Shown: positions 48,001 to 60,000 of the stretch, in pieces
Position numbering within the stretch: position 1 is the first letter of the stretch
Layout: each line of letters begins with the position of its first letter
Origin: Ceratotherium simum simum
Taxonomy: Eukaryota; Chordata; Mammalia; Perissodactyla; Rhinocerotidae
DNA length: 64,000 bases
Assembly (NCBI RefSeq): GCF_000283155.1
Contig: NW_004454216.1
Coordinates: 8,790,614 to 8,854,613 of the forward strand
Direction of reading: 5' to 3'
Notes under the pieces: generated by a model
Told to the model about the DNA's origin: nothing
The model's input: the letters and a program-made list of their open reading frames with translations, nothing else
The model's database searches: none
Program-made: the position numbers and the translations under genes

Positions 48001-51000
48001 GGGAACTGGCTGAGTCATATAATTAATCTGGGCTTCATGTCTCTCTTTTGTAAAATAATAAGAGTTGAGCTAGTTGGTCTCCAAAGACCTTCCCAGTGCC
48101 GACACTATGATTCACTATCTGTGACACTATCTGTCATTGGTTCCCTTCAAGCTTTGAGACTCATGGAGTCCTTCTAGGTGAATGGTGACAGGTGTCACTT
48201 TCCAGAGAAACAGGCCAACACAGAATCCTCCACATTCTTACCTGCAGTCAACTATTTCCACCGAAGTAAAATAACGACTCAGAGATGGGGATGAACTGTA
48301 CACGTCTGTGAGCTGAAATAAACAAGAACAAATAAAACCAACACACATATTACTGCCAGATCGTATTGCATATCCCCTGACAAAGCAGAACTGCTCCTAC
48401 AAAGGAGATCCCACTCCAGCTGGGAATTAACTTATCCAGAGGCTCTGGATCAAGAAATAAGAAGGAGTGGGCCTTCCACCAACCAAAACTCAAGTCACAC
48501 TCAGTAAAGAACCTCATTTATAAGGATCAAGTGATCAGGCTAGGATTTTCAACATCTCTTATATGTAGCACTGACACCTTGTGGCCTTAATGGTGAGAGT
48601 GTCAGCAGCCCGAGCCCAAACAGACCCCAAGGATCACAGGAAGGAGAGAACACCCAGCGGCTGGGAAGACTGCAGAACAAGGCCTGCACGCCACTGGACA
48701 AGGGCTTCTCTCTGTTCTCTAGGCTTCACTGTCAAGAGAAATAGCCGTGCTAAGCCACAGGAATAGCACTTTCCCCTGGATGGTGGGACCAAGTGGGGCT
48801 GGTCGACAATTGCAAAGACATGGAGTCCTTCTTTTATGCATGAAATGTTGCAATCATAAAAAATAATGACACTTGTCTTCCCACTACCTAGGTTTCATGT
48901 CTTCACATTTTACCATGTTGAGTTCAGCCCTTTAAGAAACAAAACAAAGCTAAAGCCACTCCTAGACACTATTCCGTTTTTCCTCCCCCTCCCTTGGTAC
49001 TAACCATTGTCCTGAAGTTGGCAGGTATCCTTCTCATGCGTGTTTTTATAAATGTAATACTTCCTTGTATAATCATAACAATACATAATTTAATTTGTGT
49101 TTTTATTCAAATAAAAGGTACTATATTCTACATAATCTACTAAGGCTTGTTTTTTTTCACTAAAAATCTTGTTTGAGATTTACCTGTAATGGTCCATCCA
49201 GACTGAGGTCATTCAGCCTAACTCCTAACTCCTGCATAGATTTCGTTCAGTGATTGCACCGACTTATCCATTCCCCTACTGACGGTCATGCGTGTCGCCT
49301 CCAGTTTTTTCCTATTACAAACTATGCTGAAGTTATCATCCTTGATGATCTCTGCGCCTCTCTTCTTGTGCATGTAAGAGTTTCCCTCGGGCATACACCA
49401 AACAATGGACTTGCTGGGTCCAAGAGTAGGTGCATCTCCAACTTAACTAAATCTTGCCTAATTGCTCTCCATTTTACTCTCCTCCCAGCAATGTATACGT
49501 GTCTGTTTCCCACAGCCTTGCCAGCAGTTAGAGTTACCAGATTTTTAGATTTTTGCCAATCTGAGGGGTATAACCGTGTTTTACGTTGTTTTAATTTGCA
49601 TTGTCTTGCTTACTAGTGAGGTTGAGTATCGTTTCATATGCTTATTAACTCTTTAGGATTTCTCACCTTTGGATTGCCTTTTGGTTTCCTGTCTTTCTCT
49701 TGGGTTGTCTTTTTCTTACCTATCTGAAGTGATTGGTGTTATATTCTGGATACTAGCTGTTGGTTTTAGGTTACAAATGTATTCTCCCAGACTTTGATTA
49801 GTCTTTCATCACGTTTCAGAGATGTGAATCCTAACCAAGCAGTACTAAAGAACACATGGCTGAACGTATTTATGTTGCATTTCTTTTAAATTTACATTTG
49901 CAGGTTAAACGCCTTGTTCTTTAGCAGATAGGTTCTAGCATAAAGCAGGAGGACTGCGCTGGGATCTGGTCCAGCATGGACACAGGTCTGGGGCTGGAGC
50001 AAGCCCATGGCCAGGCCTCTGAGAGCCCAGCCAGACCCACTCCTGCCCAGCCTGAAGCCTCAGCCCTGACGTTGTTCTGGAAACCTCACCGTATCCAAAG
50101 GCACCCTTGTGCTGAGACCAGTGTGCCCAGCTGCACCCATTGTGGCTCAGTGCCCCATTACTGTATCCAGAAGCAAGCAGCAGCACACACCCAAAACAGC
50201 AGTGCCCCAAGGGGAGCTCTGCCCACCGTGTCTCCCACCCAATTCCAAACAGAATCTCAAGGAGGCTGCATTTCCACAACACACTCCCACTTAATTCACG
50301 TGGTCACAACTCAGCCTCTCAAAGGTAGAGCCCAGAGGACGAGAGCACCTACAGTTTGTACTCCTCGAATCTTGTCATTATTGCTGAGATCTTTACAGGA
50401 ACCTAACATCAGAGGCATTACTCTCTCTCTCCTTTTTACTGATAAAGAAAAAGGCATTCAGAAAGGCTAGGAAACCCGCCCAAGGTCACTCAGCTGGAAC
50501 GGCATTCAATCTGAGGTGTTACAGACACTGCAGCCCAGCCTCTTCACACTTTCCCCCACTACCCAGTGAGGACGAAGCCAGGAAGGAAAGTGCTTCCTTC
50601 TGAATATCAAGGAGGAAAGAAGCATAAAGTGATAAGAACTTTGGGAAAAAACTGAGTCATCTTACTGTTTTTTTTGAGCCCTAGAGAAAAGAATGTTGCC
50701 AATATGCCAACAGTCACTTGGAAAATTCAGGAAGTAGGAAAGGCCTTCACAGCACTGCTCAGAACGACAGGGAAGAGGAGGAGGAGGAGGCTATAGATGG
50801 GATCTTTTCTCCAAGCACAAAAAATAATAATAATAATGTTTCTCTCTTCCATAGAGCTTCTTATGGAAGGGATTATCTCTGTCCTTCCTTCCAACCTTCT
50901 GTTCCCTCCCTCCCTTTTTTCCTCTTAATCCTTAGGGCCTACCACTGTGTTTTGCACAAAGTACGCTCTCAAAAAAAATTCAAGTTAAAATTTTAACTTA

Positions 51001-54000
51001 AGAGATGGAGTGGTATACAAGATCACTTTTAGTGTCCACTCTAAGATTCTTTTTGGTGGCATGGTCCCCTGCTGTAATTAGGACATATTTACATATTTGG
51101 GAGCTGTTAATCACACTATCTACTTTAAACCCAAAAAAGTAAAATAGGGGGGGCTCCTCACCCCTGCTCTGGTGTCTCCCCACTGTGCCTATGAGGTTGG
51201 GTACAAACTGAGCTATGATCCCAGGCTGATTCCCAGAGTCAAGCACAGTGCGAATTAGAAAGCAGCTTCCAGAGTGAGAGGGCCAGCTTCCCTGCATTAT
51301 CAGAGGGGCCCTCGTGAGCTCCCACTCAAGCAGGTGGGCTGAGGTATTACACCACCTGGCTCAATGGCTCCAACCCTAATAGAAGAAAACTCTGCAGTGA
51401 GATATGAGAGGGACTAGGACACTGTTCAGAAAAACCAGACAAGAAAGTAAGAGAGGGCAGTGTCCCATATCCACTCCCATTTACCTTCCATACCCAGAAA
51501 CTTCTGGAAACTGGCCTAGGTGCAAGAAAGGGGTTCTTGACCTGACAATAAGACAGTAATAGCTCTAAGTGCCTCATTTTTGTTCCTGAACACATTTGGT
51601 TGAGAAGCCAGAGGGCAAGAGTCTTTTCACTTCCCTGTGTCTTACTTTTGTCATCTCTAAATCAGATAATTCTTTTAAAATAATGTTTTACACAGTACTT
51701 TATATGTATCTCATATGCACCTGTGAGGTATGCAGGGCAAGCGTGGTGCTTTCCACTTCTCAGAGAAGCAACCAGCTTGAAGAGGCCCCAGGAGTCACGG
51801 CCAGTCCCTGTTCCTTCGCCACTGCACAGTGACAAGCTAAACACACCTGTGGGATCTGCCCCTCTTCTGCTCTGTGCAAGAGCTAAGGCTGGAGGTGAAT
51901 GATTAACACCTGTCTCCCTTGGACACGGAGAGTCCAGTCTGTAACAGCTCACCCACGTGGATGCTGACTCATTTCATTTCTGCTCGGCAAATGCAAACCC
52001 CTCAACTGAAAAAGCAACCAAGAGAGGTAGCCAGAGGCTTTTCACTCAGCCACTTGCTCTGGAAGCAGGTAGAAAGAAAGGAGGAAAAGAGAACTGCAGA
52101 TAAAATATAAACAAGGAAAAGAAGGAAGAACAGAGCCTGGAATAATCATCCCAGAGAACAAACTTCTGTGATCAAAGGAGCCAGAAATGTCATGCACTTA
52201 GGGACCCAGAAACTGACCCGGGGGTGACCTAGATGGAATCATCTCCTTCAGGAGCTTTTGGAGGAATCAAATGGAAGCCAAATAAAGAGGACTCACCCCC
52301 TTCAACCTATCAGCTGCAGAGAAGAGTAGAATGGACGGCAGGCTGGTCTTGCTCAGATTTTCTTATCAAAAGTCTTCTGCCTGTGAACCACCCTGTCTTG
52401 GACAGGATGATCAGGACTGCCGCAACCAACCCTCACGGTCTGGCTACAGAGACTTTACATTGCACAGAGAACATTCTCCTGCATTTCCCACCCCATGAAT
52501 GATGTCACCACCCACCCACGAGGCCACCCAACCAGGAGCCTGGAGTCACGCTCTCCCTCACCCCTACATCCACCCAGCCATGAAGTCCTGTTGAGGGAGA
52601 AGACCTCTTAAATCTCTTGACTCTTCCTTATTCCCCCTGATGCTGCCCCAGTTCAAGGCCCCCTCACCCAGGCTACTATAATACCCTCTAACTAAGCACT
52701 CTGCCTCCAGTATTTTTCCACCATCACACAGAAAGGCTAAAATGAAAAGCTGACTCTGTCAACCTGCATATTAAAACCTTTCGGTGCCTTACCAAAAAAC
52801 AGGGAAACCTTCCTGATCTGACCCCTCCCTTCCCTTCCCGTTCAGCCTCACCTCCGCAAGTTCCCACCACTCAGCGTGCTGAGGCCACACACTGCGAGCA
52901 GATCCCCTACTGTTCTCTGCTCTTTTATCTAGAACACTCCTACCTTAGATTTCAAGACTTATCCTGAGTATCACCTCCTCAAGCAGACCCTCCAAGCCTC
53001 CATCTGCATCTTAGATTGTTTCGATGCCCCTCCTCTGTGGCTGTAAAACACACTGTATGCATCTCAATGACGGAGCATATCACACGGGTTTATAACTATC
53101 TATTTAATTGCTTCCTCTGCTTGGACAGTGAGCCTCCATTGAGGGCACAGACTTTGTGGCCCTGGCACCCAGCACGTTATCTAGCACATCCTAGACCCTC
53201 AATGAAGCTACAGGGTGAATCAAATAGAAGACCAGAGAGAGGGAACAGAACACTGTCCTCCAGGAATCAGGCAGCTGGAGGCCAGGGCTCTTCCCTCTGG
53301 CTTTCCACTACAGAAAACACATTTCTAAGCATCCGTTTCTGCCAAAATCCACACAGAATCCAAGCTTGAAGCTACTTACTCCATTGCCCTATGCCAACTG
53401 TCCTGGCAGAATTCATATTCCAATGTTAAGAACTCAGTAAACAACGTGTAAGGTATCATTACCCTTTTCGTGAGCAAATGAGGCAATTCCTCTTCAGTAA
53501 CACAGTCCTCTGGAATCTTTAGCATGACCAAGAATGTTTTATTTGATGATAATTCAAGTATTTCATTTTCATCTTCATCGATGTAAGTTACTACAGAGAA
53601 TGAGGGGGAAAATAGAAAGCAAAAGTAAAGTAAATGCATACATAAAACAATAAACATTTATTCCATTGGCTGCTACACTTTAAAAAAAAAAAGTAAGCAT
53701 TTATCAAGGTTAAAGCCTGGACACAGTAAGCAAGGATAAGCAGAAATGCTTTCTTCTCTAGGTAAGACCAAATAAAGACCTGGGCTTGCCTCCATTGTGA
53801 TAAAAATTTTGATTGTTTTACGTCATAAGAGGTCTCAGATTCCACTGAATACAATCGGGGGCGGGGGGAGGGAGGGCTGGCAGGAGGGAGTGGGAAGAAC
53901 ATGAATTTCTTTGTTAAACTGAACCTGCAGCTTAGGTATGTACACAGGTATCAAGGCAAGTGCTGGGAGATAGTCTGGGTGGTGAACAGTGGGTGATGGG

Positions 54001-57000
54001 GAGCAGGGAGTGGGAGCAAGTGACTTGACTGAATCACCTTCAGTTCTGTGCACGTGAGGAGGAAGTGTCATCATCGATCAGCACAGAGCGGGGACGAGAA
54101 ACGAGCATGTGAGCCCACATCTTGAAATGTCCCCAGGAGGACGGGGGACAGGCTTGAAGCCATCACTCTAGAGTGTGCCCCACAGGAGAGGAATGTCGAC
54201 ACGCTGTTGGAGGAAGGGAGACCAAACTGCACCCAGAGCCCCAGGGCACACAGGACTTACATTCTTGGGTCAGAGGTCCATGTGGCTACGTGTGTTCTAA
54301 CAACTGTGAGCTAATTGATGTGTAAGCAGTTAGAGCTCAAGGAAGAACACACAAAGTCAGGAGCCAGGTGCTAGGAGCTGGCACTCTCGGTACTAACTCC
54401 GCTCCCCTGGCTCCACGCCAGCCTCAACGCTGGGCCCACGCAGAGACCACCTCTCTGGCCCTGAGAAAGGCGTGGGTGGACGGAACCAGGTGCTCATGTT
54501 GCTGTAGACTTTTCTCTCGAATCCCATGCTTCAAACATAACATAATCAGCCTCTTTTACTGGACTTCGAAAGGCCATAGTGGAATAAATTCAGGGTTTAT
54601 GATGGAAGGGCAGGTGAGAAGAGTAAGAATCCTGATACTTATTCCCTGAGAAAGTCTGGAAAGGTGAGGCATTAGGAGCTTGGGAATGTGCAGGAAAGAG
54701 TTACAGAGCAGGCCTGACACTGCCAATTTAGAAAGGCCTGCTGAAGGCTGGCCCCAGGCTGACCTCTGGGAACTTGGATTTCCAGAGGGTCACCCCCATT
54801 CCCTGATAAGAGTGGCTCCTTGTGCTTCAACTGTTTGTACAAACATTGTGGCTTACACTGAACATCTCCTTTCCTTCTCTGAGTCTGGGATTTTAGTATG
54901 TGCCAGGCAGAGACTGCCTATGTGACCAATCCCAATAAAAGTCCTGGGCACTTAGTTTCTAAGGAGATTTCTGGTAGATAACATTTCACACGTGATGTAA
55001 CAACTCATTGCTGGAGGAATTAAGTGTGTCCTGAAATTTGTGCCTGGTTTCCTCCAGATTTTGCTGTATATCCTTTGGCTGTAATAAATCCTAGTCATCT
55101 CTACGACTATATGCTGCATCCTGTGAGTCCTCCTAGCAAATTACCGAGTCCAGGGGTGATCCTGGGGACCCCAAACAGAGGAAATTATCCCTGCATCCTT
55201 ATTTGTTGTAAGTCATTACATTATTTTGTCTGACAATAAAAATTATGCCCTCAGAGCAGAAAACTTGCAAAGTACAGGAAACTGTAGCAAAGCAAGAAAA
55301 AAAATACTAATAACCCTTTAATCAAAAGGTTTTTTCCCCCAACATTTTATATAATATATTTGAGGTCTTAATAGGTAGGGAATTTGTACCCTACTTTTTG
55401 TTGTTTGTTGCTGTCAGTGCTTACTTGTCTTGGTTCTTTTGTTGTTGTTTGTTGTTAACATATCAGAAGCCATTCTCCACGTGTTTGAAATTCCTTGCAA
55501 AGATTATTTTAGTGGCTGCATAACTATGTTCATAATTGGCTCCCACATTTTCTGAAATCCCACTTTCAGTGTTTTGAGCTTTCCACTGCAATGATGCTGC
55601 AATGAATATATCTTTGACTTCTACACCCACCATGTTTATTTCCATAGTAGATATCAGTGCCTTGGAAAGCAGTAGAGGATGCCAGAGCATGGGTACAGGA
55701 TTCACATAACTGCTGAACTCAAGGGCCCTGAGAAGAGAAGCTAAGTTTGAAAAGAGGTCTCCAATACTAGCTCTAATGACATATTCTTAACCCGTATCGC
55801 CAAAATAACGAATCTGTACCAAGACCTGGCTAAATAGTTGTGTTTGTTAAAATAACAACAACTGGCTTACCCAGTCAGAAGTTTTTATGTCACTAATGAG
55901 ACTTCATCTGGGCAGCCTTTTCCACGTAGAAAAAATGTGTTTAAAAAAATCACAGTACATACAAGGTACATTGGAGGTACACAAAAACTGTTCTTTGGCT
56001 GGAATATAAGAAATGAGGCTGGAGAGGGAGGCCTTAAATGTCAGACGTCTTCAGGAGGTAATGGAGGGCTGTTAAATGTCTCCTGGGAAGGAGGTGGAGG
56101 TGAATCTGCTGGTGGTCGATGGGCTGAAATGGAACCAGGAGAGACTGGAGGCCGAGAGGCCACTGCACACGAGATTGAGAGAGATAGATTTTGACCAACA
56201 GCAGCGGGAACAGGAAGGAAGGTGAGAAGGAGAAAGCCCAGGACAGTGGAAACAGAGCTGGCTTTAAAGGGAGCCAGACTTAGGTCGAACTTCAGCTTTG
56301 GCTAATATTTATTAGCTATGTGACCTGAGCAAATCACTTAAATCTCTGAAGCTGTTTCCTCAACAGAAATATCTACGCCTATATTGTAGGTGATAATGAA
56401 GATGAGAACCAACCTGTATAAAGTATCCAGCATGGTGCCCTGTGATCAACGGTGAAAGTTGCTATCAAGACACTACAAGGAATGATGGATGAGACTTGGT
56501 CATTAGCTAGATATGGGAGAGAAGAAATCAAAAATATTCCAAAATATGAAGCCTGGGTAACAGGAAGACTAATAGCTACTGTATTAAGCATTATGCATCG
56601 AAACTCTGCTATACACTTATAGATATTATCTCATGTAATCCTCAAATCAACCCTATGAGTTCAATATTAATGTTTTCCTTTTAAAATGAAGACATTGAGG
56701 CTTAGAGAAAATACAAAATTTGTTCAGGTCAATTGAGCTAACAAGTAGTAGAGTCAGGGTACATTTACCAACTCGGACTCAGAAATCATTTATATTTTAC
56801 AAATGTGGAAACTGAGGCCAAGAGGTTGAAGAATTTGCCTAAAGTTACAAATTGGATGGTGGCAAAGCTGGAATTAACCTGGTCTCATGATTCCCCGTGA
56901 CACTATAACAGGTGAGCTAACTGGGGAAGGGATACACACAAATCATAGTTTCACAAAGATAATGATTGAGAAGATGAGTTATTTCCAGGAAGAGCTCTAC

Positions 57001-60000
57001 AGCAGAGTATGACCAAAACTCAGGAAAAATGTGTGGAAGGAGACCTAGGAGTCACCTCCTAGAGGGGATGGCTGCTGCCTTGGGAGTAAATGAGCTTCTC
57101 AAGGGAAAGAATGAAGAACATGAAAAATAAGAAGGCTGAAGACAAGCCTCATGCTCCACAATGAGAAGGCCAAAGACCGAAAAAGCGAGAGACCTCAAGT
57201 CCAGGGGTTCTGTAGACCCAGAAAAGCACAACAGAGTTAACAGAGCTGAAGCCTGCAAATAGGGCAGGGCACAGAGAAAGGCCATTGGGTTTCATGATCA
57301 AGCAATTGCTGGTGACCTTGGGAATAATAATTTGGGACCAATGGTTTAGGAGGGAGCAGGAGGTAAGATCCAAATGCAGGCCTCTCTTTCTAGAAATCTG
57401 CCAGTAAAAGAAGAGAGAAAAAATATCTAAATGAAGGAGCAAGATTCTGACGGAAGACTGTTTTGAAGGAGAGAGGATGCCAGCACATTTGAAGAGACCC
57501 AAGTTGAGCAGAGCCTGAGGATGCTTAGAGAGAAATGGAGCTATCTGAAGGTCCACGGGTCAGACGAAGCTGGAGAGGATTCCGTGGAGAACACAGGTGA
57601 AGGGGTCAGTCTTGGGAAGGTGGAGAAACATATGAGACTTGAGGGAAAGAGGAACAGGTGAAAATGTACAGATGTGTGAAGGTACTGGGCCTACAGATTT
57701 GTTATTAACTTCCTGCCCCCAAGGACCTTGGTAGCTTGTAGCTTGTTCATGCTTTCCGCCCAGGACTTTCCCATGAGTCATCCTACACCCGGGAGCATTG
57801 CCCTGTGCAACCTGCTTGTCTGCCAGGACCATGTGATGTCATGAGACATAGCTCTTATTCTCAACTCAAAGGCAAAACAAATCCATACAATACAGTGTCA
57901 CTTAGGAAGTCCCCACTTACATCTCAGTTTCACAGCATCCCTACTCACGGAAAAGCCTATATGTTAAGAGAGCAAAAGGGTCAGGTGGGAATCCACAATG
58001 CTGGGGGATGTCACATAAGGGTCCCTAAACTGTCAAAACTGATCACCTTTAAATCATATTTCTAATCACCCACCTACTTGTCACAGTTTGATCTTTGTAA
58101 TATTTAAAATATTTTGCCTAAACCAAAGAAGGGTTTCATTAGTAAGGTGTTACTCAGGGTCTCTCTCCTCCCTGGTTGGGGCAAATTAGTAAAGAAAGTA
58201 GAAACCTTCAGGATGCTGAACTTATTCTCCAAATTATCCAGAAAGAAAATGACTTTGAGAGAGAGAGAGAGGAAGGCTTTTATTCCTTTACCCTTCACAC
58301 CAAGGAATTTATAATTCCTTAACGAGAAGAAGAAAATCCATTAATACCTTTTCCTAAAAAGCTAGGACAAAACCAGACCTCCAGACTCAACAAGAGTCCC
58401 TGGATTCTGCCCATAAAATTGGCCATTTTAAAAAGATTCCATTGTCTGCTGTGAGCCTGGCTGAGTGCTAGCCTCTCCTCCATAGTGAGTATGCAGCCCC
58501 AGCTCAATGACTCAGCTGAGCCAGGATCCTGACTTTGCCATCACTTCAATGGCACACCAGGGGCAGAGCGGGGTGGGGGAGAGCCCACCCCAGGAGCAGG
58601 CAGTGAGGGTACCCAGTCTGTAGAAACTAACAATAATAAAACTGACCACAGGTTGGTCTGCCTGAATTACCCAGTGACAGCAGTTCTTAACAATGTCAGT
58701 GACAAGATACACCTTCCCACAGGGCACCTGGCCCTGGGTACCCTATTGTCGCCCCCCAACTAGTTACCCTTTCTGTCCTGGGACTTGTTTACCGTCCCCT
58801 TCTGTGTCCACTCCAGCTCCATAGTTATTAACACCTCCGCCTCCAAGCCTCAGTCTGGGGCCTACAGACCCTGAGACAGGAGAGCAAGGAGTCGGGAGGA
58901 AGGGAAAGAGGAGGCGAATGGCACGTGTGGTCCCCAAGGAATCTCACGTCGTAATGAATCCAACAGCCACAGGCGCAGAGCCCTTGACTCTCCTGGCACT
59001 GCCTTTTCCCAGACAGCAGCATTTTCTACACAGTGCTCAGAAGTTCTACAAATATTGGATTCACATCAATGGGCTTGGCAAAAAGGCAATGGCCGGTTAT
59101 TGCAGATTGTTGTCCCAGAAGTGCCTACAGAGTTGCTCTGAGTGAGGCTGGGACTGTCTCGGAGGGGAGCCCTGACCCCGCCGCTTTGTACCTACTGCAC
59201 CCCCCACCATGACTTTCCCGACAGGCCCAAACCCCCGAGGGCTGAGGTGCCACGTAAAATAAAAACATTTCCCTGATTAAAAAAAGGTAAAAGTTTGAAA
59301 ACCTCTTACAGCATTAACATTTTAAAAGCACAACTTTATAACCAAATTGAAAATGAAGTTTGTACAAGTGTTCAAAGTTCTTTCCTGAATATTCTCTTAT
59401 GAGTTCTCATGTTCCCCTGAGAAAGTGTGGAGGGAAATGGAAGCCCTTCCTCTGCAGATTGCTCTTGGTGATTTGAAGAAGTCGGATGACTTTTTGAGGA
59501 CAGAAGACAGCTCTTGGGTCTTGTGCTTTAGAATACTGAATGTTAAACCAACTAGACCTGTTACATCGTCCTTTGCTAAAGGTCCCAGATGCCAACAGAC
59601 ACATCAGCTGACTTTCAGGATAGCGCCAACTGGCTGTGATAAGACAAGACTGTGTGATTCAACTTCAGTTTCAACATCCACATGTGGGAGTTGATGGGAA
59701 GAGGAAGTTATCCATGCTCACCAAAGCTATTGTCCTCAGCATGATGGAGGAGGCGCAGCACCTCTCATTAACTTCTCCCTACCTCAGAACCAGCCTACGG
59801 CCTCAAAGAATCATCTATCCCACCTCAACACCGCCCTAAGTAACCAAGTAAACGTGGTGCCTTTCTGAGACACTCACACTGGAGGTCAGCACCTGTCTTC
59901 AAAGTTTTACTATTCCTTCAGGGACTATAAAATCTTGAGATAGGAGATGAAGGGGTAGGGAGTAGGAGGAACAGGAGGTGAAGGGCAAATGTACCTCCTA

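Larger units (their letters stand above)
48313..53462 (-). other. C3orf52 intron
   Basis: Contains reverse L1 text at 49030-49835, MIR-like pieces at about 50380-50560 and 51600-51740, and a long forward L2 remnant at about 52540-53215. Nothing else recognised. Confidence 0.5.

Noticed and set aside
49976..50470. 164-codon plus-strand open frame
   Set aside because: It overlaps other frames of similar length, has no known motif, and partly covers a MIR-like remnant. It is antisense to a C3orf52 intron.
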